Shown piece by piece: positions 24,047-31,105 of a stretch of DNA of 32,387 nt. The notes under the pieces are model-generated. The model worked only from the letters and a program-made list of their open reading frames with translations. It searched no databases and was not told the DNA's origin. The position numbers were made by a program, and so were the translations under genes. The stretch's first letter is position 1. The number at the start of each line of letters is the position of its first letter. Where the stretch lies: positions 1 to 32,387 of the forward strand of contig JALQZL010000004.1 in NCBI GenBank assembly GCA_023258355.1, in the 5' to 3' direction. This DNA comes from Wenzhouxiangellaceae bacterium. Lineage in GTDB: Bacteria > Pseudomonadota > Gammaproteobacteria > Xanthomonadales > Wenzhouxiangellaceae.

Positions 24047-25000
24047 TTATACGTTTTGGTCTGATTGGTCCTGGCTGTGATAGCCAAGAGAACGGTCTAG
24101 ATGGGTATCAATTTGGTTCTGGACCCACTGGGCTTGGGCTTCATCCAAATCGCCTCGAAAACCACCGACTTGCGCTTTGCGCACTTTTAATGCCTCTGGG
24201 TCTTGGGCATCTCTCAAGCGTAGCGATTCATTTTGGAAATAACCTTCTTTTTCCAGCTTACGCATGTTCTCCACCGCGCCAAAAGCGATGGCTTTTTCAT
24301 AAGCCTCTTCTGTGAAGTACTCCCCTAACAAACCTGTCACCTGCTTTAGGGTTGCTTCCGTGTTTTGTCTGAGATCTTCATACCGAACAATTAAAGCATT
24401 GTCATAGCGGTGAGCCATCTTGGCCCAAAAATTGTAGTAGCGAATGATGGCTGGCAAACCCAGTTGGGGGTTTTGGACAAACGTCCATCGATCCATTGCT
24501 TGCCAATCAATGCGGCCATCTGGATTGACATCGGCCTCAATCAACTCTCGTTTAAAGGCCTTTGTCCGCTTTTGATACTGGCGGTGCCAAGACACGACAA
24601 TGTCGCCAGGGTGGCGAGCCAAGACCAGTGTCTTTTTATTTTGGATCAGCACATCATTGGTCGCATAGGCTTCTGCGATCAAATGTTCGAGGCTGTACCA
24701 ACCATTGGAAATAATCCAACGTGGCAGGCCTTTTTTTTGTAACGCCAACTCATCGGCAACAAACACTCGCTTCGGCGAAATCCCATCTCGATGATGGTAG
24801 AGCTGTGTCAGCAGCGTCCGGAGCCATGTCGAGCCGGTTTTGGGGTGACGAATCATCACCACTTGGCCTCGCGCCAACATGCCTCGGCGCTGTTGATCAA
24901 ACAGCCGGTACCTTAGGTGGGTTCTGGGTTTCTTAGGGAGCCACCCGGTGAGATATAAAATCCCCCAGTGTTTTATGCGATCGTGACTGATAACCATCAT
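24047..25000 (-). CDS. PAPS-dependent sulfotransferase domain protein
   Basis: A 317-residue protein of the Sulfotransfer_1 type, which moves sulfate from PAPS to a hydroxyl or amine acceptor. The 5'-phosphosulfate loop is RHPKTGSTWLRTLL, with PKTGSTW at 53-59. The 3'-phosphate-binding segment is LVLARHPGDIVVSWHRQY with Arg129 and Ser137. The C-terminal KVRKAQVGGFRGDL matches the RKGxxGDW-like motif, although W is replaced by L. There is no signal peptide, so it is probably cytoplasmic. The acceptor is unknown and no sulfate-activation gene is nearby. Two consecutive ATGs (25000 and 24997) could start it. Confidence 0.85.
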   Translation of the reverse strand: MMVISHDRIKHWGILYLTGWLPKKPRTHLRYRLFDQQRRGMLARGQVVMIRHPKTGSTWLRTLLTQLYHHRDGISPKRVFVADELALQKKGLPRWIISNGWYSLEHLIAEAYATNDVLIQNKKTLVLARHPGDIVVSWHRQYQKRTKAFKRELIEADVNPDGRIDWQAMDRWTFVQNPQLGLPAIIRYYNFWAKMAHRYDNALIVRYEDLRQNTEATLKQVTGLLGEYFTEEAYEKAIAFGAVENMRKLEKEGYFQNESLRLRDAQDPEALKVRKAQVGGFRGDLDEAQAQWVQNQIDTHLDRSLGYHSQDQSDQNV

Positions 25001-25018
25001 GTATGTGGGTGTCTATGG

Positions 25019-25408
25019 TCAAGAAAGACTGATGGCGTTTTTTGGGTTTGGGCCGTATTGATTAGTGTTTGGCTCGCTATCAAACAACAAAAAAATAAGT
25101 AATATTAATCCACCGATCAATGGGAAAAATCCCAGCAAGATCCACCAGCCAGTCCGTCCCGTGTCATGTAGGCGGCGAACAATCACTGCCATGGTGGGCA
25201 CCAGCACAAATAGCCCGAAAACAATGGCAGGGAAACCTACGGCATTGAACCCGAAACCCCAATGTCCGCGCACCAAACCACCGCCTGCTTGCCAGCTCAA
25301 GAAAAATAGAATGGCGGTATTGACCAAATAGAATGTCCAAAAGGCTTTGCGGGTGGATCGCCCTTTAAATTCAGCGTACTTTTTAAACCCTTCAAGATAG
25401 GCACCCAT
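25019..25408 (-). CDS. DUF805 small membrane protein
   Basis: A 129-residue membrane protein of the DUF805 family (YhaH-like), whose role is unknown. The N-terminal motif YAEFKGRSTRKAFWTFYLVN and the central motif VIVRRLHDTGRTGWWILLGFFPLIGGLILL are diagnostic, and four hydrophobic helices are visible. The frame is open further upstream to 25510. The ATG at 25408 is chosen because AAAGGAG stands five bases before it and the family N-terminus begins there. The sulfotransferase gene follows after 18 bases and may share its transcript. Confidence 0.85.
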   Translation of the reverse strand: MGAYLEGFKKYAEFKGRSTRKAFWTFYLVNTAILFFLSWQAGGGLVRGHWGFGFNAVGFPAIVFGLFVLVPTMAVIVRRLHDTGRTGWWILLGFFPLIGGLILLIFLLFDSEPNTNQYGPNPKNAISLS

Positions 25409-25471
25409 CTCGGCTCCTTTGCTGTTTGACAGGCTTGTTTGGTTAGAACCTGCATTATTTTTTGACTTTTC

Positions 25472-25499
25472 ATTATGCCATGACCTCTGACTAAACCAA
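25472..25499 (-). promoter_or_regulatory. Predicted promoter of the DUF805-sulfotransferase genes
   Basis: On the minus strand TTGGTT (25499-25494) and CATAAT (25477-25472) are 16 bp apart. The leader would be roughly 55-60 nt before the ATG at 25408. This is a motif match only. Confidence 0.4.
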
Positions 25500-25606
25500 A
25501 ACCTCGACACATCATGGCTATCCAGCGGGTATTAACTCCTCACCGACACCCTTGCTTTAAACTATGGGATTGTTTAATGCGTGACTTCTAGATAAGGACA
25601 GTATCG

Positions 25607-25789
25607 GTGAGTGAGGAACAACATTACAAAAGTTGGATGTGTGTCGTGTGTGGTTGGATTTACCATGAAGAGGAAGGCGCACCGGATGATGGCATCCCAC
25701 CAGGCACCCGCTGGGATGATGTGCCAGAGTCTTGGGTCTGCCCTGACTGTGGTGCAGGCAAAGAAGACTTCGAAATGGTTGAGGTCTAG
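25607..25789 (+). CDS. Rubredoxin
   Basis: A 60-residue one-iron electron carrier. The four iron-binding cysteines are in MCVVCGWIYH (Cys12, Cys15) and VCPDCGAGKEDFE (Cys45, Cys48). The connecting segment EEGAPDDGIPPGTRWDDVPESW is typical of rubredoxins. The start is GTG at 25607, preceded by AAGGA about nine bases upstream; no ATG gives this frame. No reductase, alkane hydroxylase or other redox partner lies next to it. It is alone between a divergent DUF805 gene and the convergent cpdA gene. Confidence 0.95.
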   Translation: MSEEQHYKSWMCVVCGWIYHEEEGAPDDGIPPGTRWDDVPESWVCPDCGAGKEDFEMVEV

Positions 25790-25805
25790 AGAAAGTTTCT
25801 TCAGT

Positions 25806-25835
25806 GGCTAGCCGGCGCTAATCACGCCGCTAGCC
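25806..25835. terminator. Hairpin at the rubredoxin/cpdA convergent ends
   Basis: GGCTAGC and GGCG (25806-25817, with one bulged C) pair with CGCCGCTAGCC (25825-25835) around a 7-nt loop. The hairpin overlaps the last codons of cpdA and lies 17 bases past the rubredoxin stop. No strong T-run follows on either strand, so the terminator role is tentative. Confidence 0.4.
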
Positions 25836-26551
25836 CAACGCCCTTCTGGCCATAATTTAAACCATCGCGCCTTGGGCCCTGTGGGGTCAACGGTGAATCG
25901 GTCAAAACCCGCTTGCGAGTTGACAGAGGTCGCGGGCGCTGAAAGATACTGGATGCCTTTTCTGTTTTGCACAAACACTTGGTGGACATGCCCGAAGCTG
26001 ACCGCTTTTACCGACGCGGCATCCAAACAATCCATAAACGCCTCGCCGTTAGTCAATGGGTAGCGATCAATCCACGCCGACCCAACGGCCATCGGTGGAT
26101 GATGCACAAAGACCAATGTCGGTTCTTCGCTCTCACCCAGCTTTTTTAATTGGGACAAGTCGTCTGCCCCAAGTGTGCCACTGGGATCGCCGTCAACCAC
26201 GCTATCGAGCAAAATGCCTCGCCATCCACCCCAATTAACCACAGGGCCTGCGTCATAGCCTGCGGCACCAAAAATCTCTGTCATTACTGAGCGGTCGTCA
26301 TGGTTGCCTGGAATATAGGCAATGTGATGACAAAAACCCTCGAGATAGGACACAACCCGCTCATAGGCAGCCCGCCCGCCTTGCTCGGCGACATCACCTG
26401 TGATCACCACACCATCGGGCTTGAGCCTTTTGAGCGCGGGCAACAAAGATAAAAGATTGCGATCTGGGCTTTGGTCGCGATATAGACCCGCTGGGTCATC
26501 CAGCAGGTGACAGTCGCTTATCTGTAACAGCGTAAAGGGTGCTTGAGTCAT
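25808..26551 (-). CDS. cpdA: 3',5'-cyclic-AMP phosphodiesterase-type metallophosphoesterase
   Basis: A 247-residue calcineurin-like phosphoesterase matching CpdA/Icc, which hydrolyses cyclic AMP in the cytoplasm. Metal-binding motifs in order are QISDCHL (10-16), VVITGDVAEQGG, YIPGNHDDR, VFVHHPPMAVG and SFGHVHQVF. SAPATSVNSQ near the end is also typical of CpdA. It is the last gene of a minus-strand group: the DUF192 gene stops 11 bases before its ATG. A related specificity within the metallophosphoesterases is possible. Confidence 0.88.
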   Translation of the reverse strand: MTQAPFTLLQISDCHLLDDPAGLYRDQSPDRNLLSLLPALKRLKPDGVVITGDVAEQGGRAAYERVVSYLEGFCHHIAYIPGNHDDRSVMTEIFGAAGYDAGPVVNWGGWRGILLDSVVDGDPSGTLGADDLSQLKKLGESEEPTLVFVHHPPMAVGSAWIDRYPLTNGEAFMDCLDAASVKAVSFGHVHQVFVQNRKGIQYLSAPATSVNSQAGFDRFTVDPTGPKARWFKLWPEGRWASGVISAG

Positions 26552-26562
26552 GGTGTTTTGGC

Positions 26563-27021
26563 TTAGTTGGGAAGCGTGATATGGCCGACGCTTATTTGAT
26601 CGCCAATCGCCAAACCGAGACGGTCAGACAGGCCACCATTGAGCTCTAGAACGTATTGTGCTGGGCGCTTGCTGGGATAAGATCGGCAACGTGGGGTTTT
26701 ACAGGGCTTGGCGTTCTTAACAATGTCCACCACTCGAAGTGATGAGTCTAAGTAAATGATGTCGAGCGGAATTCGTGTATTTTTCATCCAAAACGCACGG
26801 GGGGCGGCGCGTCTAAAGATAAAAAACATACCCTCATCGTCGGCCATCTCATCGACAAACATAAGGCCACGCGCACGGGTCTCATTCGTATCCGCAATAA
26901 CGACATCAAACCGTTCGCCTTTGACCTCGACAAATGGTTGATCATCTGGGCAACCGGTCAGAGTGATCACAACCAGGGTCGCAAGCCACCAACGGGTCAG
27001 TTTTGAGGTCTTCGCTATCAT
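26563..27021 (-). CDS. DUF192 (COG1430) putative lipoprotein
   Basis: A 152-residue protein of the DUF192 family, whose function is unknown. The diagnostic motifs are RARGLMFVDEMADDEGMFFIF, FWMKNTRIPLDIIYLD and VLELNGGLSDRLGLAIGDQI. The N-terminus ends LTGC, which suggests a lipid-anchored protein (Cys24). A pair of cysteines in KPCKTPRCRSYP may form a disulfide. The frame is open to a TTG at 27039. The ATG at 27021 is preferred, since it gives a normal signal and follows GGA. It is 20 bases after the rep stop and 11 before cpdA. Confidence 0.85.
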   Translation of the reverse strand: MIAKTSKLTRWWLATLVVITLTGCPDDQPFVEVKGERFDVVIADTNETRARGLMFVDEMADDEGMFFIFRRAAPRAFWMKNTRIPLDIIYLDSSLRVVDIVKNAKPCKTPRCRSYPSKRPAQYVLELNGGLSDRLGLAIGDQISVGHITLPN

Positions 27022-27041
27022 GTTGTCCAGTGTAGCCAATC

Positions 27042-29015
27042 TTAGTCTTCAAGTAAGGCTTTTAGCGCGGCAATATTGGCTTTGGCTGCCTCGCCAGTGG
27101 TCGGCTCTCGGCCTTTTTGGTGTGGCCAGTCAATACATTCTTCAGGCAGCTCCTCTAAAAAGCGAGATGGCTCTGGAGAGATGACCTCGCCTAGGCGCTT
27201 TCTTTGTTGGCAGTAGGACAAGTTTAAAACCCGGCGAGCACGTGTAATACCCACATACATGAGCCGTCGCTCCTCCTCAAGCTGTCCCTCTTCTACACTC
27301 CTTTTGTGGGGCAACAGGCCCTCTTCACAACCAACCAACCAGACCCGATCAAACTCTAAGCCTTTCGCTGCATGCAACGTCATTAAACGCACTTGATCGA
27401 CCCCATCATGTCGATCATCATCTGGTCCAGCCACCAAAGCCAGGCGCGCCAACAAGGCATCGGGACTCAAATCTTCTTGGCCTAAACGTGTCAACCATCC
27501 GCACAAATCTTTGAGGTTCTTTCGCCGCCGGTCTTTTTGTTTTGGATCGTCGTTGGAAGACACCCAATCCAAATAATCAATGTGCTCAATCAATTCAGCA
27601 AACACAGACCCCAAGCTCCTCAAACTATGCCTTTCAATCTGATCATTGAAATCAACCAATAAGTTGGTGAAGCCGCGAAAAGCTTGAGCCGCCTTTGGTT
27701 GAATCTCTTGGTTGAATTGATTGTGCATGGCGCTTTCGAAAAAGCTCAGCCGGCGTTGATCTGAAAAACGCCCCAAAGCTGCCATGGCTACCGACCCCAA
27801 ACCGCGGCGAGGGGCATTGGCCACGCGCATAAAGGCTGGATTATCAGAAGGGTTTAAGATCAAACGAAGATAGCTCAAACCATCACGAATTTCCCTGGCA
27901 TCAAACCAACTCGGACCCCCTGAGACGACATAAGGAATCCCCATTTCACGCAACGCCAGCTCCATCGGACGGGCTTGTTGGTTAGACCGATATAAAATGG
28001 CGCACTGGCCCCATTGGGTTTGATGCGCATGGTGGGCATTAAACACCTCTCGCGCCACAGATTCAGCTTCGTCTTGGTCCGTGGCATAACTCATGACACT
28101 GACCCGTTCGCCAGGGCCTAAGTCACTCCACAACTTCTTTTCAAACGCATGGGGGTTGTGTGCGATGAGATGATTGGCAGAGCTTAAGATGTGTCCTGCC
28201 GATCGGTAGTTTTGTTCTAACTTAATCACGCGAAGCGTTCGGTAATCGCGCTCTAGGTGACTCAAGTTGTCTGGTCTTGCCCCTCGCCAACCATAGATGG
28301 ATTGATCATCATCACCCACCGCTGTCAGCCCAGGACGCTCGCCGACCAGAGCTTGCATCAATTGATATTGCGCTTGACTGGTGTCTTGATATTCATCAAC
28401 CAATAAATATTGGATTTTTTCTTGCCAGTGGGCTCTGATCTGTGGGTCTTTCAAAAGCACCAAGGGCAGAGCGATCAGGTCATCAAAATCAACGGCGTTA
28501 AGCGCTTTGAGTCGCTCATCGTATCGCTGGTAAATCTGTGCCGACTGAGCACTCGCCTCATCGGTGGCGACGGTGACGGCACTATTGGCATCAAGCCCAC
28601 CATCTTTGTATCGACCAATGCCAGATTGAACAGCCCAAATCATGTCATTGGGTGCGTTGCTTGGCAATAACTCTTTGATTAAATCAAAGGCAGAGTACTG
28701 ATCCAAAATCGAAAGGCCACGTCGTCGACCAATCAAGTCTGGGTGGTTTTTTAAAATCTGCCAACCCAGGGAATGGAATGTAGACACCACCACCTCGCCA
28801 GCCTGACGACCCAGCCGCTCTCGCATCTCTTTGGCGGCTTTGTTGGTAAAGGTAATGGCCGCTATTTGATCTGGCGCATAATGCGCCTGGCTGATCAACC
28901 ACTTGATTTTTTCTGTGATCACCCGTGTCTTTCCTGAACCCGCGCCTGCCAGAACGAGCAAGGGGCTCTCAATGTGAGTCACGGCGTGTCGTTGGGCTGG
29001 ATTCAGAGAGGACAT
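27042..29015 (-). CDS. rep: ATP-dependent DNA helicase Rep
   Basis: A superfamily 1A 3'-5' helicase of 657 residues (E. coli Rep 673) that clears proteins from DNA ahead of replication forks. Motifs are LNPAQRHAV (Q motif), AGAGSGKTRV (motif I, P-loop 24-30), ITFTNKAAKEM (Ia), LLVDEYQDTS (II), GDDDQSIYGWRGA (III), KLEQNYRS (IV), LMTLHAAKGLEFDRVW (V) and ERRLMYVGITRAR (VI). The ending SRFLEELPEECIDW and full-length similarity fit Rep rather than UvrD or PcrA. The ATG at 29015 has no clear Shine-Dalgarno. It is first in the rep-DUF192-cpdA group. Confidence 0.93.
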   Translation of the reverse strand: MSSLNPAQRHAVTHIESPLLVLAGAGSGKTRVITEKIKWLISQAHYAPDQIAAITFTNKAAKEMRERLGRQAGEVVVSTFHSLGWQILKNHPDLIGRRRGLSILDQYSAFDLIKELLPSNAPNDMIWAVQSGIGRYKDGGLDANSAVTVATDEASAQSAQIYQRYDERLKALNAVDFDDLIALPLVLLKDPQIRAHWQEKIQYLLVDEYQDTSQAQYQLMQALVGERPGLTAVGDDDQSIYGWRGARPDNLSHLERDYRTLRVIKLEQNYRSAGHILSSANHLIAHNPHAFEKKLWSDLGPGERVSVMSYATDQDEAESVAREVFNAHHAHQTQWGQCAILYRSNQQARPMELALREMGIPYVVSGGPSWFDAREIRDGLSYLRLILNPSDNPAFMRVANAPRRGLGSVAMAALGRFSDQRRLSFFESAMHNQFNQEIQPKAAQAFRGFTNLLVDFNDQIERHSLRSLGSVFAELIEHIDYLDWVSSNDDPKQKDRRRKNLKDLCGWLTRLGQEDLSPDALLARLALVAGPDDDRHDGVDQVRLMTLHAAKGLEFDRVWLVGCEEGLLPHKRSVEEGQLEEERRLMYVGITRARRVLNLSYCQQRKRLGEVISPEPSRFLEELPEECIDWPHQKGREPTTGEAAKANIAALKALLED

Positions 29016-29054
29016 GGCACGAAAGGGTAGCCGATTAAGGCTATACTGCGGTGA

Positions 29055-29588
29055 ATGAAATGCACATTGGTGACAAAGTTTTTCTTTTTTCTTCTAACTG
29101 GCGTGGTGCTCACCGCCCGGATTGGCGCCGTCGAAGCAGCCATTACCCCCATCTCGCTGGCGCAACAGGCGGAAATGATTGCCAAAGACCAACGGCTGGT
29201 GGGTAATGTAGGTGCGCAAGCCAAGCGAGAAGGGGTCATCACCAACACGCCTGAGCTTTTTATTTACTACCGTGACTTTTCGCCCGCCTATCACCTCAGC
29301 GGTTACCGCGAGACCTTGCCAAGAGAACTGGACTTGATCGTCTCAAACCACCGCATTGAACGTTCTATGGTGAGATTAGATCGTTTGCTTGAACGCACCT
29401 TTGATGCTAATGGTGCTGTCCCCACACTCACAGACCTTCCCGCAGCGGCTTTGTATGCTGTGATTTATCAAGACTCAGATTGTATTGGCTGCAGACAAGT
29501 CCAAGAAGCGCTAAGCACGTGGGCGATGGCTCAACCGTTTAATTTGGTGTTGATCAGCGTGGATGTGGATCTGTCTCTCAACCGATAA
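29055..29588 (+). CDS. Exported hypothetical protein with a CxxC motif
   Basis: I do not recognise this gene. The 177-residue product begins with a signal peptide (KFFFFLLTGVVLTARIGAVEA), so it is exported, probably to the periplasm. A charged middle region contains ELFIYYRDFSPAYHLSGYRE. The end reads ALYAVIYQDSDCIGCRQVQE and then FNLVLISVDVD. This strand-CIGC-helix-strand pattern resembles the first half of a thioredoxin fold, but the protein stops where the second half, with its cis-proline, would begin. The ATG at 29055 has no Shine-Dalgarno, while TATACT at 29042-29047 would place transcription start at about the ATG, suggesting a leaderless mRNA. Confidence 0.65.
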   Translation: MKCTLVTKFFFFLLTGVVLTARIGAVEAAITPISLAQQAEMIAKDQRLVGNVGAQAKREGVITNTPELFIYYRDFSPAYHLSGYRETLPRELDLIVSNHRIERSMVRLDRLLERTFDANGAVPTLTDLPAAALYAVIYQDSDCIGCRQVQEALSTWAMAQPFNLVLISVDVDLSLNR

Positions 29589-29600
29589 CTGATTGGTGGG

Positions 29601-30584
29601 TTAACCGAACCGATCTGCCCTTTGGTGGGGTTTATGAAAATCCAAAGCAGGGCCCAAAGGCACAATGTAATGGGGGTTGATGGTGTCGTGGCTGCCGTAA
29701 TAATGCAGTTTGATCGCTTTGATATCGACCGTTTCAGCGATGCCAGGCTGTTGGAACAAATCTCGAACGTATTCACTTAAGTTGGCATAGTCTTCAATTC
29801 GGCGAATGTTGCACTTAAAGTGTCCCACATAGACGGCATCAAATCGAATCAATGTGGTAAACAGGCGCCAATCGGCTTCTGTGATGACTGGTCCAAGAAG
29901 GTAGCGTTGGGTATCCAAGCGTGCTTCTAGTTCATCAAGTGCTTCAAACAAAGGCAGCACCGCCTCCTCGTAAGCAGACTGGGTCGTCGCAAACCCCGCT
30001 CGGTAAACCCCATTGTTTATGCGTTCATAAATATCAGCATTTAAGGCATCAATGTCTTGGCGTAAAGCAGGCGGGTAGTAGTCACCTGGTGTGGCGCCCA
30101 CCTGATCGAAGGCGCTATTGAACATACGAATAATGTCTGCTGATTCATTGGAAACGATGGTGTTGCGTTCTTTATCCCACACCACTGGGACAGTCACTCG
30201 CCCTGAGTAGTCTGGGTTGGCCGCTGTATACACTTCATGCATAAACTTCGCCCGATGAATAGGGTCAGCGGTGACTTTATAGCCATCAAGAAAAGTCCAG
30301 CCTGAAGCTCTCATGATCGGGTTGACCACAGAGACTGAAATCATCGATTCCAAGCCTTTGAGCTTTCGATAGATCAGGGTCCGGTGTGCCCATGGGCATG
30401 CGTAGGCCACATACAAGTGATACCGATTAGGTTCCGCTTTAAAGCCACCCACACCAGCGGGTCCTGCCTCCCCATCGGCGGTAATCCAATTTCTAAATTG
30501 AGCAGCAGAGCGTTCAAACCGTCCGCCCGTTGTCTTGGTGTCATACCACTGGTCGTGCCACTGACCTTCAATCAATAAACCCAT
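29601..30584 (-). CDS. yqjG: Glutathionyl-hydroquinone reductase (Xi-class GST), YqjG-like
   Basis: A 327-residue Xi-class glutathione transferase that uses glutathione to reduce glutathionyl-hydroquinones. The catalytic cysteine is Cys63 in YACPWAHRTL, the same position as in E. coli YqjG. The segments WTFLDGYKVTADPIHRAKFMHEVY, RVTVPVVWDKERNTIVSNES and FTTLIRFDAVYVGHFKCNIRRIEDY are characteristic. The ATG at 30584 follows GAGG by six bases. It lies 17 bases after the CBS-domain gene on the same strand, so the two probably share a transcript. Confidence 0.94.
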   Translation of the reverse strand: MGLLIEGQWHDQWYDTKTTGGRFERSAAQFRNWITADGEAGPAGVGGFKAEPNRYHLYVAYACPWAHRTLIYRKLKGLESMISVSVVNPIMRASGWTFLDGYKVTADPIHRAKFMHEVYTAANPDYSGRVTVPVVWDKERNTIVSNESADIIRMFNSAFDQVGATPGDYYPPALRQDIDALNADIYERINNGVYRAGFATTQSAYEEAVLPLFEALDELEARLDTQRYLLGPVITEADWRLFTTLIRFDAVYVGHFKCNIRRIEDYANLSEYVRDLFQQPGIAETVDIKAIKLHYYGSHDTINPHYIVPLGPALDFHKPHQRADRFG

Positions 30585-30601
30585 CTCAACCTCAGATTCT
30601 T

Positions 30602-31033
30602 TTATTGTCCAGCCACATAGCGCTCTAGCTGTTCAATCAAAGCTTGCTGGTCATCGATCACGGCGTTGACTAAATCACCAATCGAAACCAAACCTACCAA
30701 CACCTTATCGTCCATCACCGGAAGGTGTCGAAATCTTTTTTTCGTCATGAGTGCCAGCCCTTCTTGTGCGGTTGCACTGGGATGAATGGTGGTGGGGTCT
30801 TTGGTCATCACATCAGCAACGTGGGTTTCTCTTGAGGCACGACCAGCCAAAATAACTTTTCGTGCATAGTCTCTCTCAGAAAACATGCCGACCAAGTGAC
30901 CCTCATCAATCACCATCAACGCCCCAACACCCAATTCGGCCATTTGACGAACCGCGTCGTAAACGGTCTGTGTGCTCTCGACGGACCAGATGTCTTGGCC
31001 TTTTTCAGACAAGATATGGCGAATATTGTGCAT
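30602..31033 (-). CDS. Tandem CBS-domain protein
   Basis: A 143-residue protein made only of two CBS domains. The first spans about 10-65 (VESTQTVYDAVRQMAELGVG, MFSERDYARKV). The second spans about 72-130 (VADVMTKDPTTIHPSATAQE, FRHLPVMDDKVLVGLVSIGDLV). Such stand-alone pairs bind adenosyl compounds and often regulate partner enzymes, but no partner is identified. A strong AGAGGAGG precedes the ATG at 31033. The downstream yqjG-like gene may be co-transcribed. Confidence 0.92.
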   Translation of the reverse strand: MHNIRHILSEKGQDIWSVESTQTVYDAVRQMAELGVGALMVIDEGHLVGMFSERDYARKVILAGRASRETHVADVMTKDPTTIHPSATAQEGLALMTKKRFRHLPVMDDKVLVGLVSIGDLVNAVIDDQQALIEQLERYVAGQ

Positions 31034-31069
31034 AACCCAAACCTCCTCTTTACCGAACGCTTGTCTTCA

Positions 31070-31099
31070 AGTATGCCTGTACCGGGTTTGGTTTGACAA
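31070..31099 (-). promoter_or_regulatory. Predicted sigma-70 promoter of the CBS-yqjG operon
   Basis: On the minus strand TTGTCA (31099-31094) and CATACT (31075-31070) are 18 bp apart in the 72-bp gap after mnmE. The leader would be about 29 nt. Confidence 0.45.
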
Positions 31100-31105
31100 T
31101 GATGG

